From: a bacterium
GTDB lineage: Bacteria; Myxococcota_A; UBA9160; UBA4427
Direction of reading: 5' to 3'
NCBI GenBank assembly: GCA_024742285.1
Contig: JANSYR010000006.1
Location: 264,622-328,621, forward strand
Length of the DNA stretch: 64,000 nt
Each line of letters opens with the position of its first letter. Positions within the stretch are counted from its first letter, which is position 1. The notes below the pieces were generated by a model, which had not been told where the DNA came from, did not search any database, and saw only the letters and a program-made list of their open reading frames with translations. Position numbers and translations under genes: made by a program. This document shows, one piece after another, positions 33,092-41,406 of the stretch.

Positions 33092-35308
33092 TCATTCCGG
33101 GCACGAGGCGCTTCCGCGGGTCGAACCCAGAAAGGCGACGAGATCGTTCACCTGCGCGGGCGTATCGAAGACCACGCCCGCCATGGTCGTTCCGGGCGCG
33201 AACCCGGACGGACCCGAGAGGAAGGCGACGAGGGACACCGCATCCCAGCGCGAGCCTCGCATTTCGCGCAGAGCCTCGGAGTACCGGAATCCGGGGGCGG
33301 ACCCGATCGCGCGCCCGAGGACGCAGCCGAGAGAGGGCCCGACCACCACCGCACCCGGTTCGAGGGAATGACACTCGGCGCAGCCCCCCTCGAAGGTCGA
33401 GCGACCTCGATCCCTGTCCCCGACCGCCAGCGCGCTCGCGATGGCCTCGTCCAGCGCTTCCCCCGAGAAGGGCGCGGCGGGTTCGATTCCGTCGGCGGAG
33501 GATGGGGCACCGTCCACGTTCTGGAGAACGAGGAGCTCGTGCCCATCGGTCAGGATCACCGGGCGGCCGTCGGAGAACTCGATCACGTCGCGCAGACGCG
33601 CCCCGAGCAGGATCGGTTCGGCGTAGACGAGGCGCCCCTTCTCCTCGTGAACCCGATAGAGGGTCCGCGCCTTCAGGGATCCGACGAAGAAGTCGCCCTG
33701 CCAGGCCGGGAACTCGCGTCCGCTCTCGAGGCGCCGGATCTGGGAGATCCCGGGCGAGGGAAGGAATGCGAAGCGCGGCGGCTCGAACCCGTCGTGGTGG
33801 TTCGGTCGAGCCGAGCGGGGCCAGGTCAGCCCGCCGTAGGTCGAGCCGAGCGTGACTTCGGGGAAGCCGTAGTTCAGGCCTTCCTGGATCAGGTTGATCT
33901 CGTCTCCGCCCTCGGGCCCGTGCTCCGTCGACCACAAGCGCCCTTCCCCGTCGAAGCCGAGGCCCTGGGCGTTGCGATGGCCGGTCGTGTGGAAGACGAC
34001 TTCACCGCTCTCGAGGTCGATCCGGACGAGCTTGCCGTTTCCGTACTCGGGAAGCTGGCCGACGGCCGGGCCGCCGCCCACGTCCATCGCGAAGTCGCCG
34101 ACCGTCAGGAAGAGCCGGCCGCCGTCGAGGGCGAGGCGTCCGCCGCCCTGGAGGAGCGAGCCGGGGCGGAGATCGTCGATCGGGATGCAGGGCGACGAAC
34201 GGTAGAGCGACGTCCACCCCCCGTCCTGGCGGAGCGTGCCGTTCTCGTCCATGCGAAGTCCGGTCGTCGACAGCTCGACGAAGACGCAACGTCCGGGCGG
34301 GTCGACTCCGATGTGACTGACGTAGAAGCCGTACGCGCCGGAGGCGACGCCTTCGGAGGGACGCCGCACGGCGACGCCCAGCACGCTCACGTGTGCCTCG
34401 ATGAACTTGTCGAGGACGGGGTTCTCGTGATCGAAGGGGACGACCGCGACCTCGTAGGCCGCGGAAGCGCCATCGGGATCGAGGCTCGGCAGGAAGAAGA
34501 CCCTGCCCTTCTGCGCTGCGTAGACGATGCCGTCGCCGAGCTGCGCGATTCCGCCGCGCTTGGAATGGACCCGCGGCAACCGCAGGTGCACCACTTCGAC
34601 GTCGTGGAAGGCGGTGAGCACGCGGTTCACCGGTCCCGACGTGATCGCCGCCGACGCGCCCGGCGAGGCGAGCTCGGGCGGCGGCTCGATCACCACGCCC
34701 GCCTTGTCGAGAGCGACCGCCAGGACCTCGATCTCTGCGCCACCGCCGGAGACGTCGGGCAGGAGGCCGACGTAGTCTCCGGAGAAAGTCGTCTGTTCGC
34801 GGACGGTGAACTCGAACTGGAAGTGCTGGAAGCGGTCGCTCAGCTCGAACTCCCGCCACCCGCTGTTGCCGGCGGAGTTGGTCGAGTAGGCGACCGCGAA
34901 GGTGTGACCACGGACGGCGGTCGTGGAGCGCGCAGCGACGTGGACCGTGACCGGACCGTCGTTCATCAGCGCTTCGAGGTCCCCCTCGATCGCGAGGAAG
35001 ACACCGGGGCGGCCGGTCGACGGCGTCTCGGCCGGGACGTTCTTGATTCGAAGCGTCTCCCGTCCTGACGGCGTCCGCCCGACGACGATCTCACCCCCGA
35101 CGCGCGTCTCCGCCAGCGGCGCGCCGGACTCGACGAGGGGAAGCCAGGCATCGACCACGCCGCGCGCGGGCGGTTGCGGGAAGCCGAGGACCTCGAGCTC
35201 GTCCTGCTCCGCACAGCCGAAGACGAGCGCGACCAGAACGAGTGCGAGCCCCCGTCGCCACCGAAGGGCCTCGCGTGCGCTCTGCTTCCTTCGCTCGGGA
35301 TCCATCAT
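33092..35308 (-). CDS. Lipoprotein with PQQ sugar-dehydrogenase-like domain and cytochrome c domain
   Basis: A 738-residue lipoprotein. The signal peptide ends in a lipobox at Cys32 (LVFGC). Residues 45-210 form an unknown beta-rich domain. The middle resembles the glucose/sorbosone dehydrogenase beta-propeller, with GHRNAQGLGFDGEGRLWSTE and EHGPEGGDEINLI-type motifs. The C-terminus holds a c-type haem site CAECH with a late methionine as candidate axial ligand. A periplasmic sugar oxidation feeding electrons to a cytochrome is the likely role. It follows the FG-GAP-like gene and precedes the methyltransferase gene. Confidence 0.82.
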   Translation of the reverse strand: MMDPERRKQSAREALRWRRGLALVLVALVFGCAEQDELEVLGFPQPPARGVVDAWLPLVESGAPLAETRVGGEIVVGRTPSGRETLRIKNVPAETPSTGRPGVFLAIEGDLEALMNDGPVTVHVAARSTTAVRGHTFAVAYSTNSAGNSGWREFELSDRFQHFQFEFTVREQTTFSGDYVGLLPDVSGGGAEIEVLAVALDKAGVVIEPPPELASPGASAAITSGPVNRVLTAFHDVEVVHLRLPRVHSKRGGIAQLGDGIVYAAQKGRVFFLPSLDPDGASAAYEVAVVPFDHENPVLDKFIEAHVSVLGVAVRRPSEGVASGAYGFYVSHIGVDPPGRCVFVELSTTGLRMDENGTLRQDGGWTSLYRSSPCIPIDDLRPGSLLQGGGRLALDGGRLFLTVGDFAMDVGGGPAVGQLPEYGNGKLVRIDLESGEVVFHTTGHRNAQGLGFDGEGRLWSTEHGPEGGDEINLIQEGLNYGFPEVTLGSTYGGLTWPRSARPNHHDGFEPPRFAFLPSPGISQIRRLESGREFPAWQGDFFVGSLKARTLYRVHEEKGRLVYAEPILLGARLRDVIEFSDGRPVILTDGHELLVLQNVDGAPSSADGIEPAAPFSGEALDEAIASALAVGDRDRGRSTFEGGCAECHSLEPGAVVVGPSLGCVLGRAIGSAPGFRYSEALREMRGSRWDAVSLVAFLSGPSGFAPGTTMAGVVFDTPAQVNDLVAFLGSTRGSASCPE

Positions 35309-35361
35309 GTAGACCTGGGTGGGGCGGAGCGGCGGGACGAAGCAGCGTCCCGAACGGACCG

Positions 35362-35392
35362 AGGGGGCCGCTCCATCGGAGCGACCCCCTCT
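35362..35392. terminator. Strong stem-loop, probable terminator
   Basis: GAGGGGG (35362-35368) pairs with CCCCCTC (35386-35392), and the inner GCTCC pairs with GGAGC around an ATC loop. It lies 70-100 bases beyond the stop of the FG-GAP-like gene on the minus strand. There is no good T-run on that strand and only scattered Ts on the plus strand. Confidence 0.5.
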
Positions 35393-35462
35393 TGGTTCTC
35401 TCGAACGAGCCTCGCGCGCATCGTCGCGATCGGCTCGTTCTGCGGTCCGGAAGACCGGCGTC

Positions 35463-36455
35463 CTACTCGCCGACGGCGCTCAGGCCGTTGAACCGGCCGA
35501 CGAAGGGCGTGTCCGTGTCATCGCCGAAGGGCTGGCTCTGGCCGACGACGCCATCCAGGGCCGGGCTCGTCTGGAAGAGGAGCCGGGTCTGGGCCGCCTG
35601 GACGCGCGCGATACCGACCTCGGTGTTCGCGTCGCTGAACTCGCAGACGAGCGGCGCGTCGTTCGCCGAGTTGCCGAAGGCGAAGTTGAAGTCCGCGGTG
35701 CCGTCCATGTCGGAGTCGAGGCGGAAGCGGAACGTGCCGCTGGGCTGCTCGTCGATCACGCCGATGTCGTCGTCCCCATCGTCGTCCCAGTCGCCGACGA
35801 TCGGGATGTCGCCGTCGAAGCCGAAGTCGACGAAGCCGGTGGAGCCACCGGCGTCGTTCGCCATGAACCAGCGGAGGCGGTTGTCCGCGCCGACGACGCG
35901 GACGATGCCGATGTTGTCGGTGTCGCTGCCGTCCCAGTCACCGACGACGGCGATCTCGGTGAAGGCGCCGAAGACGAACGAAGTCTCGTGGCCGACCGCA
36001 CCATCGTTGTCGAGGAAGAACTTGCCGCGGCCACCGATGTTGCGGCGAATCCCGACCTCATCGGTTCCGTCACCGTCCCAGTCACCCGAGATCGGCTCGG
36101 CGGTGTCCTCGCCGAGGACGAAGGAGTTCTCCGGCGACGGGTCGCCGTCGTTGTCGAAGAAGAACTTGCCGCGATCGGTCGCGCGGGTCTCGCGGATCGC
36201 GATGGTGTCGATCCCGTCGCCGTCCCAGTCACCGACGAGGAAGTCGGAGCCGAACTGGCCGAACACGAAGGACGCGTCCGACGAGCCGTCCGCCTCTTCG
36301 TCGAAGAAGAACTTGGCGGAACCGCCGATGTCACGGACGACGCCCCACACGCAATCGGGGTCCGGGCCCGCAACGCCACCCGCGAGAGCGGGGCCAGCGA
36401 AGAGGCCACCGAGGCCCACGATCAGGGCCACGTTGAGGAGAATTCGAACGATCAT
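35463..36455 (-). CDS. Secreted FG-GAP/VCBS-like repeat protein
   Basis: A 330-residue secreted protein. The signal peptide ends at AGPALA near residue 25. Four clear repeats of about 49 residues follow, each with GDWDGDGxDxIGIR-type calcium-binding loops at about 75, 124, 172 and 221, and a fifth decayed copy near 271. The aspartate-rich loops should bind Ca2+ and form a beta-propeller or solenoid at the cell surface. No anchor and no PEP-CTERM tail is seen. A promoter candidate lies about 200 bases upstream. The function is unknown; adhesion or matrix roles are possible. Confidence 0.83.
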   Translation of the reverse strand: MIVRILLNVALIVGLGGLFAGPALAGGVAGPDPDCVWGVVRDIGGSAKFFFDEEADGSSDASFVFGQFGSDFLVGDWDGDGIDTIAIRETRATDRGKFFFDNDGDPSPENSFVLGEDTAEPISGDWDGDGTDEVGIRRNIGGRGKFFLDNDGAVGHETSFVFGAFTEIAVVGDWDGSDTDNIGIVRVVGADNRLRWFMANDAGGSTGFVDFGFDGDIPIVGDWDDDGDDDIGVIDEQPSGTFRFRLDSDMDGTADFNFAFGNSANDAPLVCEFSDANTEVGIARVQAAQTRLLFQTSPALDGVVGQSQPFGDDTDTPFVGRFNGLSAVGE

Positions 36456-36928
36456 TGTCTGTTGGTTCCCCCAGGCGATCCGGGTCGTGACAAACGTGAT
36501 GAGTTCACGACGACGGACGTGCCAGTGTTCAAGAGCGAGATTCGACGCCTGCTCGATGCGATTTGTCTATCCGTTCCGTTTCGGATTCGCTCGGACGCGG
36601 TCGGGAATTGCACCGACATCGACTGCGGTGCGCCCGCGACCACGAAGCCGATAATATACGCATTGGACCCGTCTGACCAAGCCTCAGTGGCGTGGGCCTG
36701 ATCCGGATTCAGAATTCCGATGGACCGCATTCCCGAGCGGCTGGATGCGCTACGGGCGCGAATCCGGCACTCCGACCACCCGATGAATCGTTCCGCCTTC
36801 GAACCCTTCGTCGCAGGCACCCCGAACGCGCGCCATCCGCGCGGAATCGCGGCCGATCCGTCGTCCCCGAGCCAAACCGGGGCCGGACCCCCTCGATCCA
36901 GTCGATTCGGAAGGGTTCCGATCCCCGC
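36456..36928. other. 473-bp intergenic region
   Basis: No convincing gene is present. The stretch is visibly richer in A and T than its surroundings. It contains the promoter candidate for the FG-GAP-like gene, and its far end is the 3' flank of the exosortase gene. Short open frames on the plus strand continue antisense into the exosortase gene and look spurious. Confidence 0.6.
36651..36680 (-). promoter_or_regulatory. Sigma-70-like promoter of the FG-GAP-like gene
   Basis: On the minus strand TTGGTC (36675-36680) and TATTAT (36651-36656) are separated by 18 bases. They lie about 200 bases upstream of the start at 36455, leaving a long leader. Confidence 0.5.
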
Positions 36929-38623
36929 TCAGGGTCGATCCGAGCGGACCAGCCCCTGTTGGACCATCGCCCGCTCGACCCCTTCCGCGACCTCGACGAC
37001 GCGCTGCGCCGCCCGTTCCGGTCCGAGCACCTCCGCGCCGACTTTCACCGCGACACGAACCGAAAAAGTCCGTTCGGCGCGATGCAAGACGCTCTGGTCG
37101 AGCGCGAAGGCGGAACGCCCGACCTCCTCGGCGAGGGACCGCGCACCGACTCGCCAGTGAAGCGTCTGGAACGCGTCCCGGATCCCGGTGAGCTCGTAGC
37201 GATCGACCGTTCTTCCCGTCGCTGAGAGCACCGTCTGCCCGAGCGAACGGATGTCGTAGCCGGGTCGCGCCGTGATGGTCTTCGGCGACAGGATGCCCTG
37301 GCCGGAGGCGCGATGATCGTCTTCCAGGATCAGCACCTCGAACTCCCGATCGCCGTCCCGATACCGCCGATGGAGGCGACTCGATGGCTGCACGGATCCG
37401 AAGAACTCCCGATCGAACCCGAGGGCACGAGCCGCCCGCCAGTCCTCGAGGCGCTTCGGGAAGTCGCGGAGCCGAGGCGTCTCGGCTTCCGGGGCCTCCC
37501 AGGCCGGCACGAACGCGCCGAGAGCGGCGTAGAGCGCCGCGGCGGCGGTGATCGACACGAGGACGGGTGGGCCGAGCGACGCCGTCGAAGCCGCTTGCTC
37601 ACGCGCCACCCGGGTGGAGGTCCCGGAGCTCGAATCGCGGGCTTCCTCGACGCGCTGCACGCCCGCGTCCACGAGGGCGATGCATACGATCCCGAGGACG
37701 AGCATCGCGATGCCCTGCGCGTCGTGGTCGGCGGAAAGATCCGCCTGCGGACTCAGCACGATCGTCAGGATCCGAAGCTGATTGACCGCGAAGGCGACGA
37801 AGGGCGTCGCCATGAGCAGCACCGCGAGCTGCGTGCGACTCCGGAACAAGAGACCGCAGTAGAGCAACGTGCTCGACAGGAGGATCTGCTGGGCGCGAAG
37901 GCCCGCGCAGCCCTCGATCACGTAGAAGATGTGCGCGCGGGCATGGATCTGTTCCCCGGCCAGGAGATGAGGCTCCCCGATCCATCCGAGCAGGACCGAC
38001 ACGCTCTCGGCCGTCACCCCCTGCAGCCCATGCATCACGGCGTTCACGATCGCGGTGGGAAGCGGCATCGCCACGACGAGCAGGCAGGCCGCGGGCGCCA
38101 TCCCGCGCACGCCGAGGCGACCGGTCAGGCAGGCGGCGCCACCGAGCAACGCGAAGGCGAGCGCCGGAAACTGGAGAGGGACCGAGGAGGTGTGCGCCGC
38201 CCATCCGCGCACGAAGAGCGCCGCCAGGAGCAGCGGAATCGCCCACCGCGCACGCTCGCCCGCCGACACGTCGCCCAGGCGCACGAGCGCCGCGCGCCCT
38301 TGCCAGACCAGCAGCGCCGCTGCCGCCAGCCCGAAGATCCTCGCGCCTCCCGAAACGTCGTAGAGGAAGGACTCGGTCTGATCCGCGTGCTCGTAGGCGG
38401 CGGTCACGGGTGCGTCCGTCAACAGGTCGAGTCCGAGCAACGCCAGCAACCCGAGCGCAACGAGCGCACGCACGTCTTCCCGTCGTCCGCGAACGATTCC
38501 CGCGCTCCCCAATCGCTGGCTCCCCCGATCATCGACCGCCGCCCGCTCCCGACCCGCGCTGGGCAGGCGACCTGGAGCGACTGGAGCGCTCGAGGATGCC
38601 GCAGTCGTCCCGTGATCTGCCAT
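36929..38623 (-). CDS. Exosortase fused to an EpsI-like domain
   Basis: A 564-residue inner-membrane protein. Residues 50-325 form the exosortase core of about eight helices with the catalytic Cys239 in IEGCAGLRAQ, Arg284 in NQLRILTIVL and His300 in DHDAQGIAML, the triad of the family. From about residue 385 an EpsI-like (DUF3485) periplasmic domain follows; its usual HSPxxCLPG motif is changed to LSPKTITARPG, so it lacks the normal histidine and cysteine. Exosortases cleave and relocate PEP-CTERM proteins, usually in organisms with exopolysaccharide gene clusters, as here. The start at 38623 has GGGAGG five bases upstream; the open frame extends further. Confidence 0.92.
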   Translation of the reverse strand: MADHGTTAASSSAPVAPGRLPSAGRERAAVDDRGSQRLGSAGIVRGRREDVRALVALGLLALLGLDLLTDAPVTAAYEHADQTESFLYDVSGGARIFGLAAAALLVWQGRAALVRLGDVSAGERARWAIPLLLAALFVRGWAAHTSSVPLQFPALAFALLGGAACLTGRLGVRGMAPAACLLVVAMPLPTAIVNAVMHGLQGVTAESVSVLLGWIGEPHLLAGEQIHARAHIFYVIEGCAGLRAQQILLSSTLLYCGLLFRSRTQLAVLLMATPFVAFAVNQLRILTIVLSPQADLSADHDAQGIAMLVLGIVCIALVDAGVQRVEEARDSSSGTSTRVAREQAASTASLGPPVLVSITAAAALYAALGAFVPAWEAPEAETPRLRDFPKRLEDWRAARALGFDREFFGSVQPSSRLHRRYRDGDREFEVLILEDDHRASGQGILSPKTITARPGYDIRSLGQTVLSATGRTVDRYELTGIRDAFQTLHWRVGARSLAEEVGRSAFALDQSVLHRAERTFSVRVAVKVGAEVLGPERAAQRVVEVAEGVERAMVQQGLVRSDRP

Positions 38624-38708
38624 CGCGCCTCCCCGCGCCAACCCGCCGCGGTCCATCCGGTAGTGTCTGCGCCGTGCGCCACGGATCGCGATCCGCGTGC
38701 GCCGGCGC

Positions 38709-39272
38709 ATGCGAGGAAAGGCCTTGGCCGGAAGACTGCTGATCCTGCTCGATCGCGACGGCGTCGTGAACGCCGAATCCGACGCGTTCGTGAAGGACGT
38801 GAGCGAGTTCAATCCCCTGGCCGGGAGCCTCGAAGCGATCGCGCGCCTGTCCCGGGCGGGACATGCGATCGCGGTCGTCTCGAATCAGTCGGGCGTCGGA
38901 CGGGGATTCATCGACCCGTCGGATCTCGAGCAGATCCATCGGGTGCTCCGAGGCGGCGTCGAACGAGAAGGCGGACGAATCGATCGGATCGAGGTCTGCC
39001 CCCATCTTCCGGGCGACGACTGCGCCTGCCGCAAGCCGCGCCCGGGACTGCTCGAATCCGCCGCGCGAGCCCTGGGCCACGCCCCATCCACCTGCGTGTT
39101 GATCGGAGATCGTGCAACGGATCTCGCGGCCGCGGGCCGCTTCGGCTGCCCCGCGTTCCTGGTGCGCACGGGCCACGGGCGCGCGACGGAAGACGCACTC
39201 GATCCGAGGGACGAGACCCCCGTCTTCGACGACCTGGCGGCCGCAGCGAGCAGGATCCTGACGCGCAACTGA
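38709..39272 (+). CDS. gmhB: D-glycero-beta-D-manno-heptose-1,7-bisphosphate 7-phosphatase
   Basis: A 187-residue HAD-family phosphatase. The nucleophile motif is LLDRDGVVN, motif II lies in VVSNQSGVGRG, and the structural zinc site is CPHLPGDDCACRKP, which is diagnostic of GmhB. The loop IGDRATDLAAA ends the core. It removes the 7-phosphate in ADP-heptose synthesis for the LPS core or glycans. The ATG at 38709 is used here; a TTG at 38724 has a better-placed GAGGA and may be the real start. gmhA lies 900 bases downstream, with the PEP-CTERM gene between. Confidence 0.9.
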   Translation: MRGKALAGRLLILLDRDGVVNAESDAFVKDVSEFNPLAGSLEAIARLSRAGHAIAVVSNQSGVGRGFIDPSDLEQIHRVLRGGVEREGGRIDRIEVCPHLPGDDCACRKPRPGLLESAARALGHAPSTCVLIGDRATDLAAAGRFGCPAFLVRTGHGRATEDALDPRDETPVFDDLAAAASRILTRN

Positions 39273-39311
39273 CCGGCAAGAGGGCTGGCACGCGGCCCTC
39301 TGCGTGGGTTC

Positions 39312-39327
39312 CGGGGCGATTTTTGCC
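39312..39327 (+). promoter_or_regulatory. Weak sigma-54-like promoter ahead of the PEP-CTERM gene
   Basis: CGGGGCGATTTTTGCC keeps the invariant GG and GC at the right 10-base spacing and the TTGC of the -12 box, but deviates in the -24 box. It lies about 150 bases upstream of the PEP-CTERM start. PEP-CTERM genes are known to be RpoN-controlled in some bacteria, which is why it is listed. Confidence 0.3.
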
Positions 39328-39482
39328 AGGAGGTGCGGGTTTTCTCGACATATCCGCCCCGCCACCACCACTCCGCACTGAACGGCCACATGGCGTGAGC
39401 AACGCCGTGCGAGCCGGGCCATTGCCGGGTGTGTGGACGGGCGCGACCACCGCGTTCGGGCGCCCCCCGAGAGGACCCCCGC

Positions 39483-40064
39483 GTGCGTACCAACGGAATC
39501 ATCGCTCTTCTTTCTCTCCTGATCGGCCTCGCCCTGCCCTCCAGCGCGATGGCCGTCGACTTCGTCTCCGATTTCGTCGACTTCGAATCGGACTGGCTGC
39601 TCGAAGACGGTTCCGATGCGCTCCAGGACCTGGACTCGATCGTCCTTTCCGCCGCCGAGATCTCCCCGCGGCAGCGCGGCCGGATCCTGACGCAGTCGCT
39701 GCTCGCGGCGACGCCCGAGGACATCCGTAACGCGACCTACATCCTCGATGCGAGTGACGTGAGCGCGCCGATCGCCGCCCGCGCCATCTACTTCGACGCC
39801 GCCGGCGACTTCATCCGCTCGGAGCCCCTCTTCGGGACCCTCGAGGGCGGTCGCATCATCGCGCTCGGCACGGTCCTGAATCCCGACGCGAACACGGCCG
39901 GCCTGAAGATCCGCCTCTACTCGAACGCGCCGACCGGCAGCGTGCGCTTCAGCGAGTTCAAGATCGAAGAAGGCCTGAACCCGATCCCGGAGCCCGGCAC
40001 CACGCTCCTGATGGGCCTCGGGCTCGCGGGGCTCGCTTCGGTCCGGCGCACCTCCCGCGTCTGA
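39483..40064 (+). CDS. PEP-CTERM sorting-domain protein
   Basis: A 193-residue exported protein and the evident substrate of the exosortase. The signal peptide ends at SSAMA (residue 24). The mature part is beta-rich and of unknown type. The C-terminus has the complete sorting signal: IPEPG, a hydrophobic helix TTLLMGLGLAGLAS, and a basic end VRRTSR. The start is a GTG at 39483, supported by AGAGGA seven bases upstream. It is the only PEP-CTERM protein I see in the window. The exosortase would cleave near the PEP and pass the protein to the cell surface or matrix. Confidence 0.92.
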   Translation: MRTNGIIALLSLLIGLALPSSAMAVDFVSDFVDFESDWLLEDGSDALQDLDSIVLSAAEISPRQRGRILTQSLLAATPEDIRNATYILDASDVSAPIAARAIYFDAAGDFIRSEPLFGTLEGGRIIALGTVLNPDANTAGLKIRLYSNAPTGSVRFSEFKIEEGLNPIPEPGTTLLMGLGLAGLASVRRTSRV

Positions 40065-40174
40065 ACGGGGCCGAGCCCAAGCGGCTCGTCGTTCCCTCTC
40101 GAACTACGCACGCCCCGCCCCGATCCCGGCGAGAAGCCTTGCGCCGGCTCGCCGGGATAGCGGACACTGGGGCC

Positions 40175-40771
40175 ATGTCGTCTCGGCCGATCATCGAAGG
40201 CGCCCTCCTCGACGCGCGATCGACCCTCGACGCCCTCCTGGCCGACCCGCGCCAGCTGGACGCGATCGGCGCCTTCGCCGACGCCGTCGTCACGACCGTC
40301 CGCGCCCAGGGCAGGCTCCTCTCCTGCGGAAACGGCGGAAGCATGAGCGATGCCGTCCACTTCGCGAGCGAGTGGACCGGTCGCTTCCGCGACGACCGGC
40401 GTCCCGTCTCGGCGATCTCGCTCTCGGACGCCGCGACGATCACGTGCATCGCGAACGACTACGGCTTCGACCAGGTCTTCGCTCGCCAGGTCGAAGCGCA
40501 CGGGCGCGAGGGAGACCTCCTCGTCGCGATCTCGACGAGCGGCCTGTCCCCGAACGTCGTCGCCGCGGTCCAGACCGCGCGCCGGCGTGGGCTCCGCACG
40601 GTCGGCCTCCTCGGCCGCGGCGGCGGGAAGCTGGCGAGCGAGGTGGAGATCCCCATCGTGGTGCCCCGCGCGACCACCGCCGACCGGATCCAGGAGGTGC
40701 ACATCCAGATCATCCACGCGGTCATCGAAGCGGTCGAGCGCCAGCTCTTCCCCGAGATCTACGCCGACTGA
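40175..40771 (+). CDS. gmhA: D-sedoheptulose 7-phosphate isomerase
   Basis: A 198-residue SIS-domain isomerase, first enzyme of ADP-heptose synthesis. Signatures are LSCGNGGSMSDAVHFASEWT, with the active-site residues of GmhA, ISTSGLSPNVVAAVQTAR for phosphate binding, and the C-terminal TADRIQEVHIQIIHAVIEAV. DRRPVSAISLSDAATITCIA is also typical. The ATG at 40175 gives the normal family length; an upstream in-frame start at 40139 is less likely. It works with gmhB nearby; hldE is not in the window. Confidence 0.94.
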   Translation: MSSRPIIEGALLDARSTLDALLADPRQLDAIGAFADAVVTTVRAQGRLLSCGNGGSMSDAVHFASEWTGRFRDDRRPVSAISLSDAATITCIANDYGFDQVFARQVEAHGREGDLLVAISTSGLSPNVVAAVQTARRRGLRTVGLLGRGGGKLASEVEIPIVVPRATTADRIQEVHIQIIHAVIEAVERQLFPEIYAD

Positions 40772-40796
40772 CGCCGGCGGATCCCGGTATCGGCCG

Positions 40797-41351
40797 TTAG
40801 AACTTCGCCTCGACGTCGGAGAGCCCCGGCGCCTCCGCGTCCTTCTGCGTCACGATCGTCGGCTCGATCGGCCATTCGATCCCGACGTCCGGATCCGCGT
40901 AGTGGAGCGCGCGCTCGGTCTCAGGCGCATGCATGTCGGTGCACTTGTAGTGGACCAGGGTCTCGTCCTCGAGCGCCAGGAAGCCGTGCGCGAAACCGAC
41001 GGGCACCCAGAGCGAGACGTCCCCGTCCCCCGTGAGCTCTCGCCCGACCCATCGACCGTAGGATTCCGAGCCGGCGCGGAGGTCGACGGCGACGTCGAAG
41101 ATGGCGCCCTGGACGCAGCGCACGAGCTTGCCCATCGCGCGCGGGGCGATCTGGAAATGCATTCCACGCAAGGTGCCGCGGCAGGACTTCGAGAGGTTGT
41201 CCTGGACGAAGACCTCTTCGAGCCCGGCCTGGCGCCACATCTCGGCCGAATGGGTCTCGGCGAAGAACCCGCGATCGTCGGCGACGCGGCCGGTCCGGAC
41301 TTCGAGTACGTCGGAGATCTCCGTCGATCGGATCTCCACCTTCATCGGCAT
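40797..41351 (-). CDS. rfbC: dTDP-4-dehydrorhamnose 3,5-epimerase
   Basis: A 184-residue cupin-fold RmlC/RfbC epimerase. The catalytic histidine lies in RGMHFQ, with KLVRCVQGAIFDVAVDLRAG and WVPVGFAHGFLALED as the further blocks and the active tyrosine in LVHYKCTDMHAP. It makes the L-rhamnose precursor or a related 6-deoxyhexose. The other rml genes are not in the window. It converges on gmhA with a gap of 25 bases, and follows the GT2 glycosyltransferase that may use its product. Confidence 0.92.
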   Translation of the reverse strand: MPMKVEIRSTEISDVLEVRTGRVADDRGFFAETHSAEMWRQAGLEEVFVQDNLSKSCRGTLRGMHFQIAPRAMGKLVRCVQGAIFDVAVDLRAGSESYGRWVGRELTGDGDVSLWVPVGFAHGFLALEDETLVHYKCTDMHAPETERALHYADPDVGIEWPIEPTIVTQKDAEAPGLSDVEAKF

Positions 41352-41406
41352 CGCTCACTCCCTGCGGCGCGCACCGTCCATCACGGCCGCGGCGACGGCG
41401 GAAGAT

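Noticed and set aside
36692..37225. Short plus-strand open frames ahead of and antisense to the exosortase gene
   Set aside because: No ribosome site, arginine/serine-rich composition and overlap with a well-supported gene.
39279..39301. Hairpin AGAGGGC/GCCCTCT after gmhB as terminator
   Set aside because: The stem is only seven pairs with a nine-base loop and no T-run follows directly; too weak to list.
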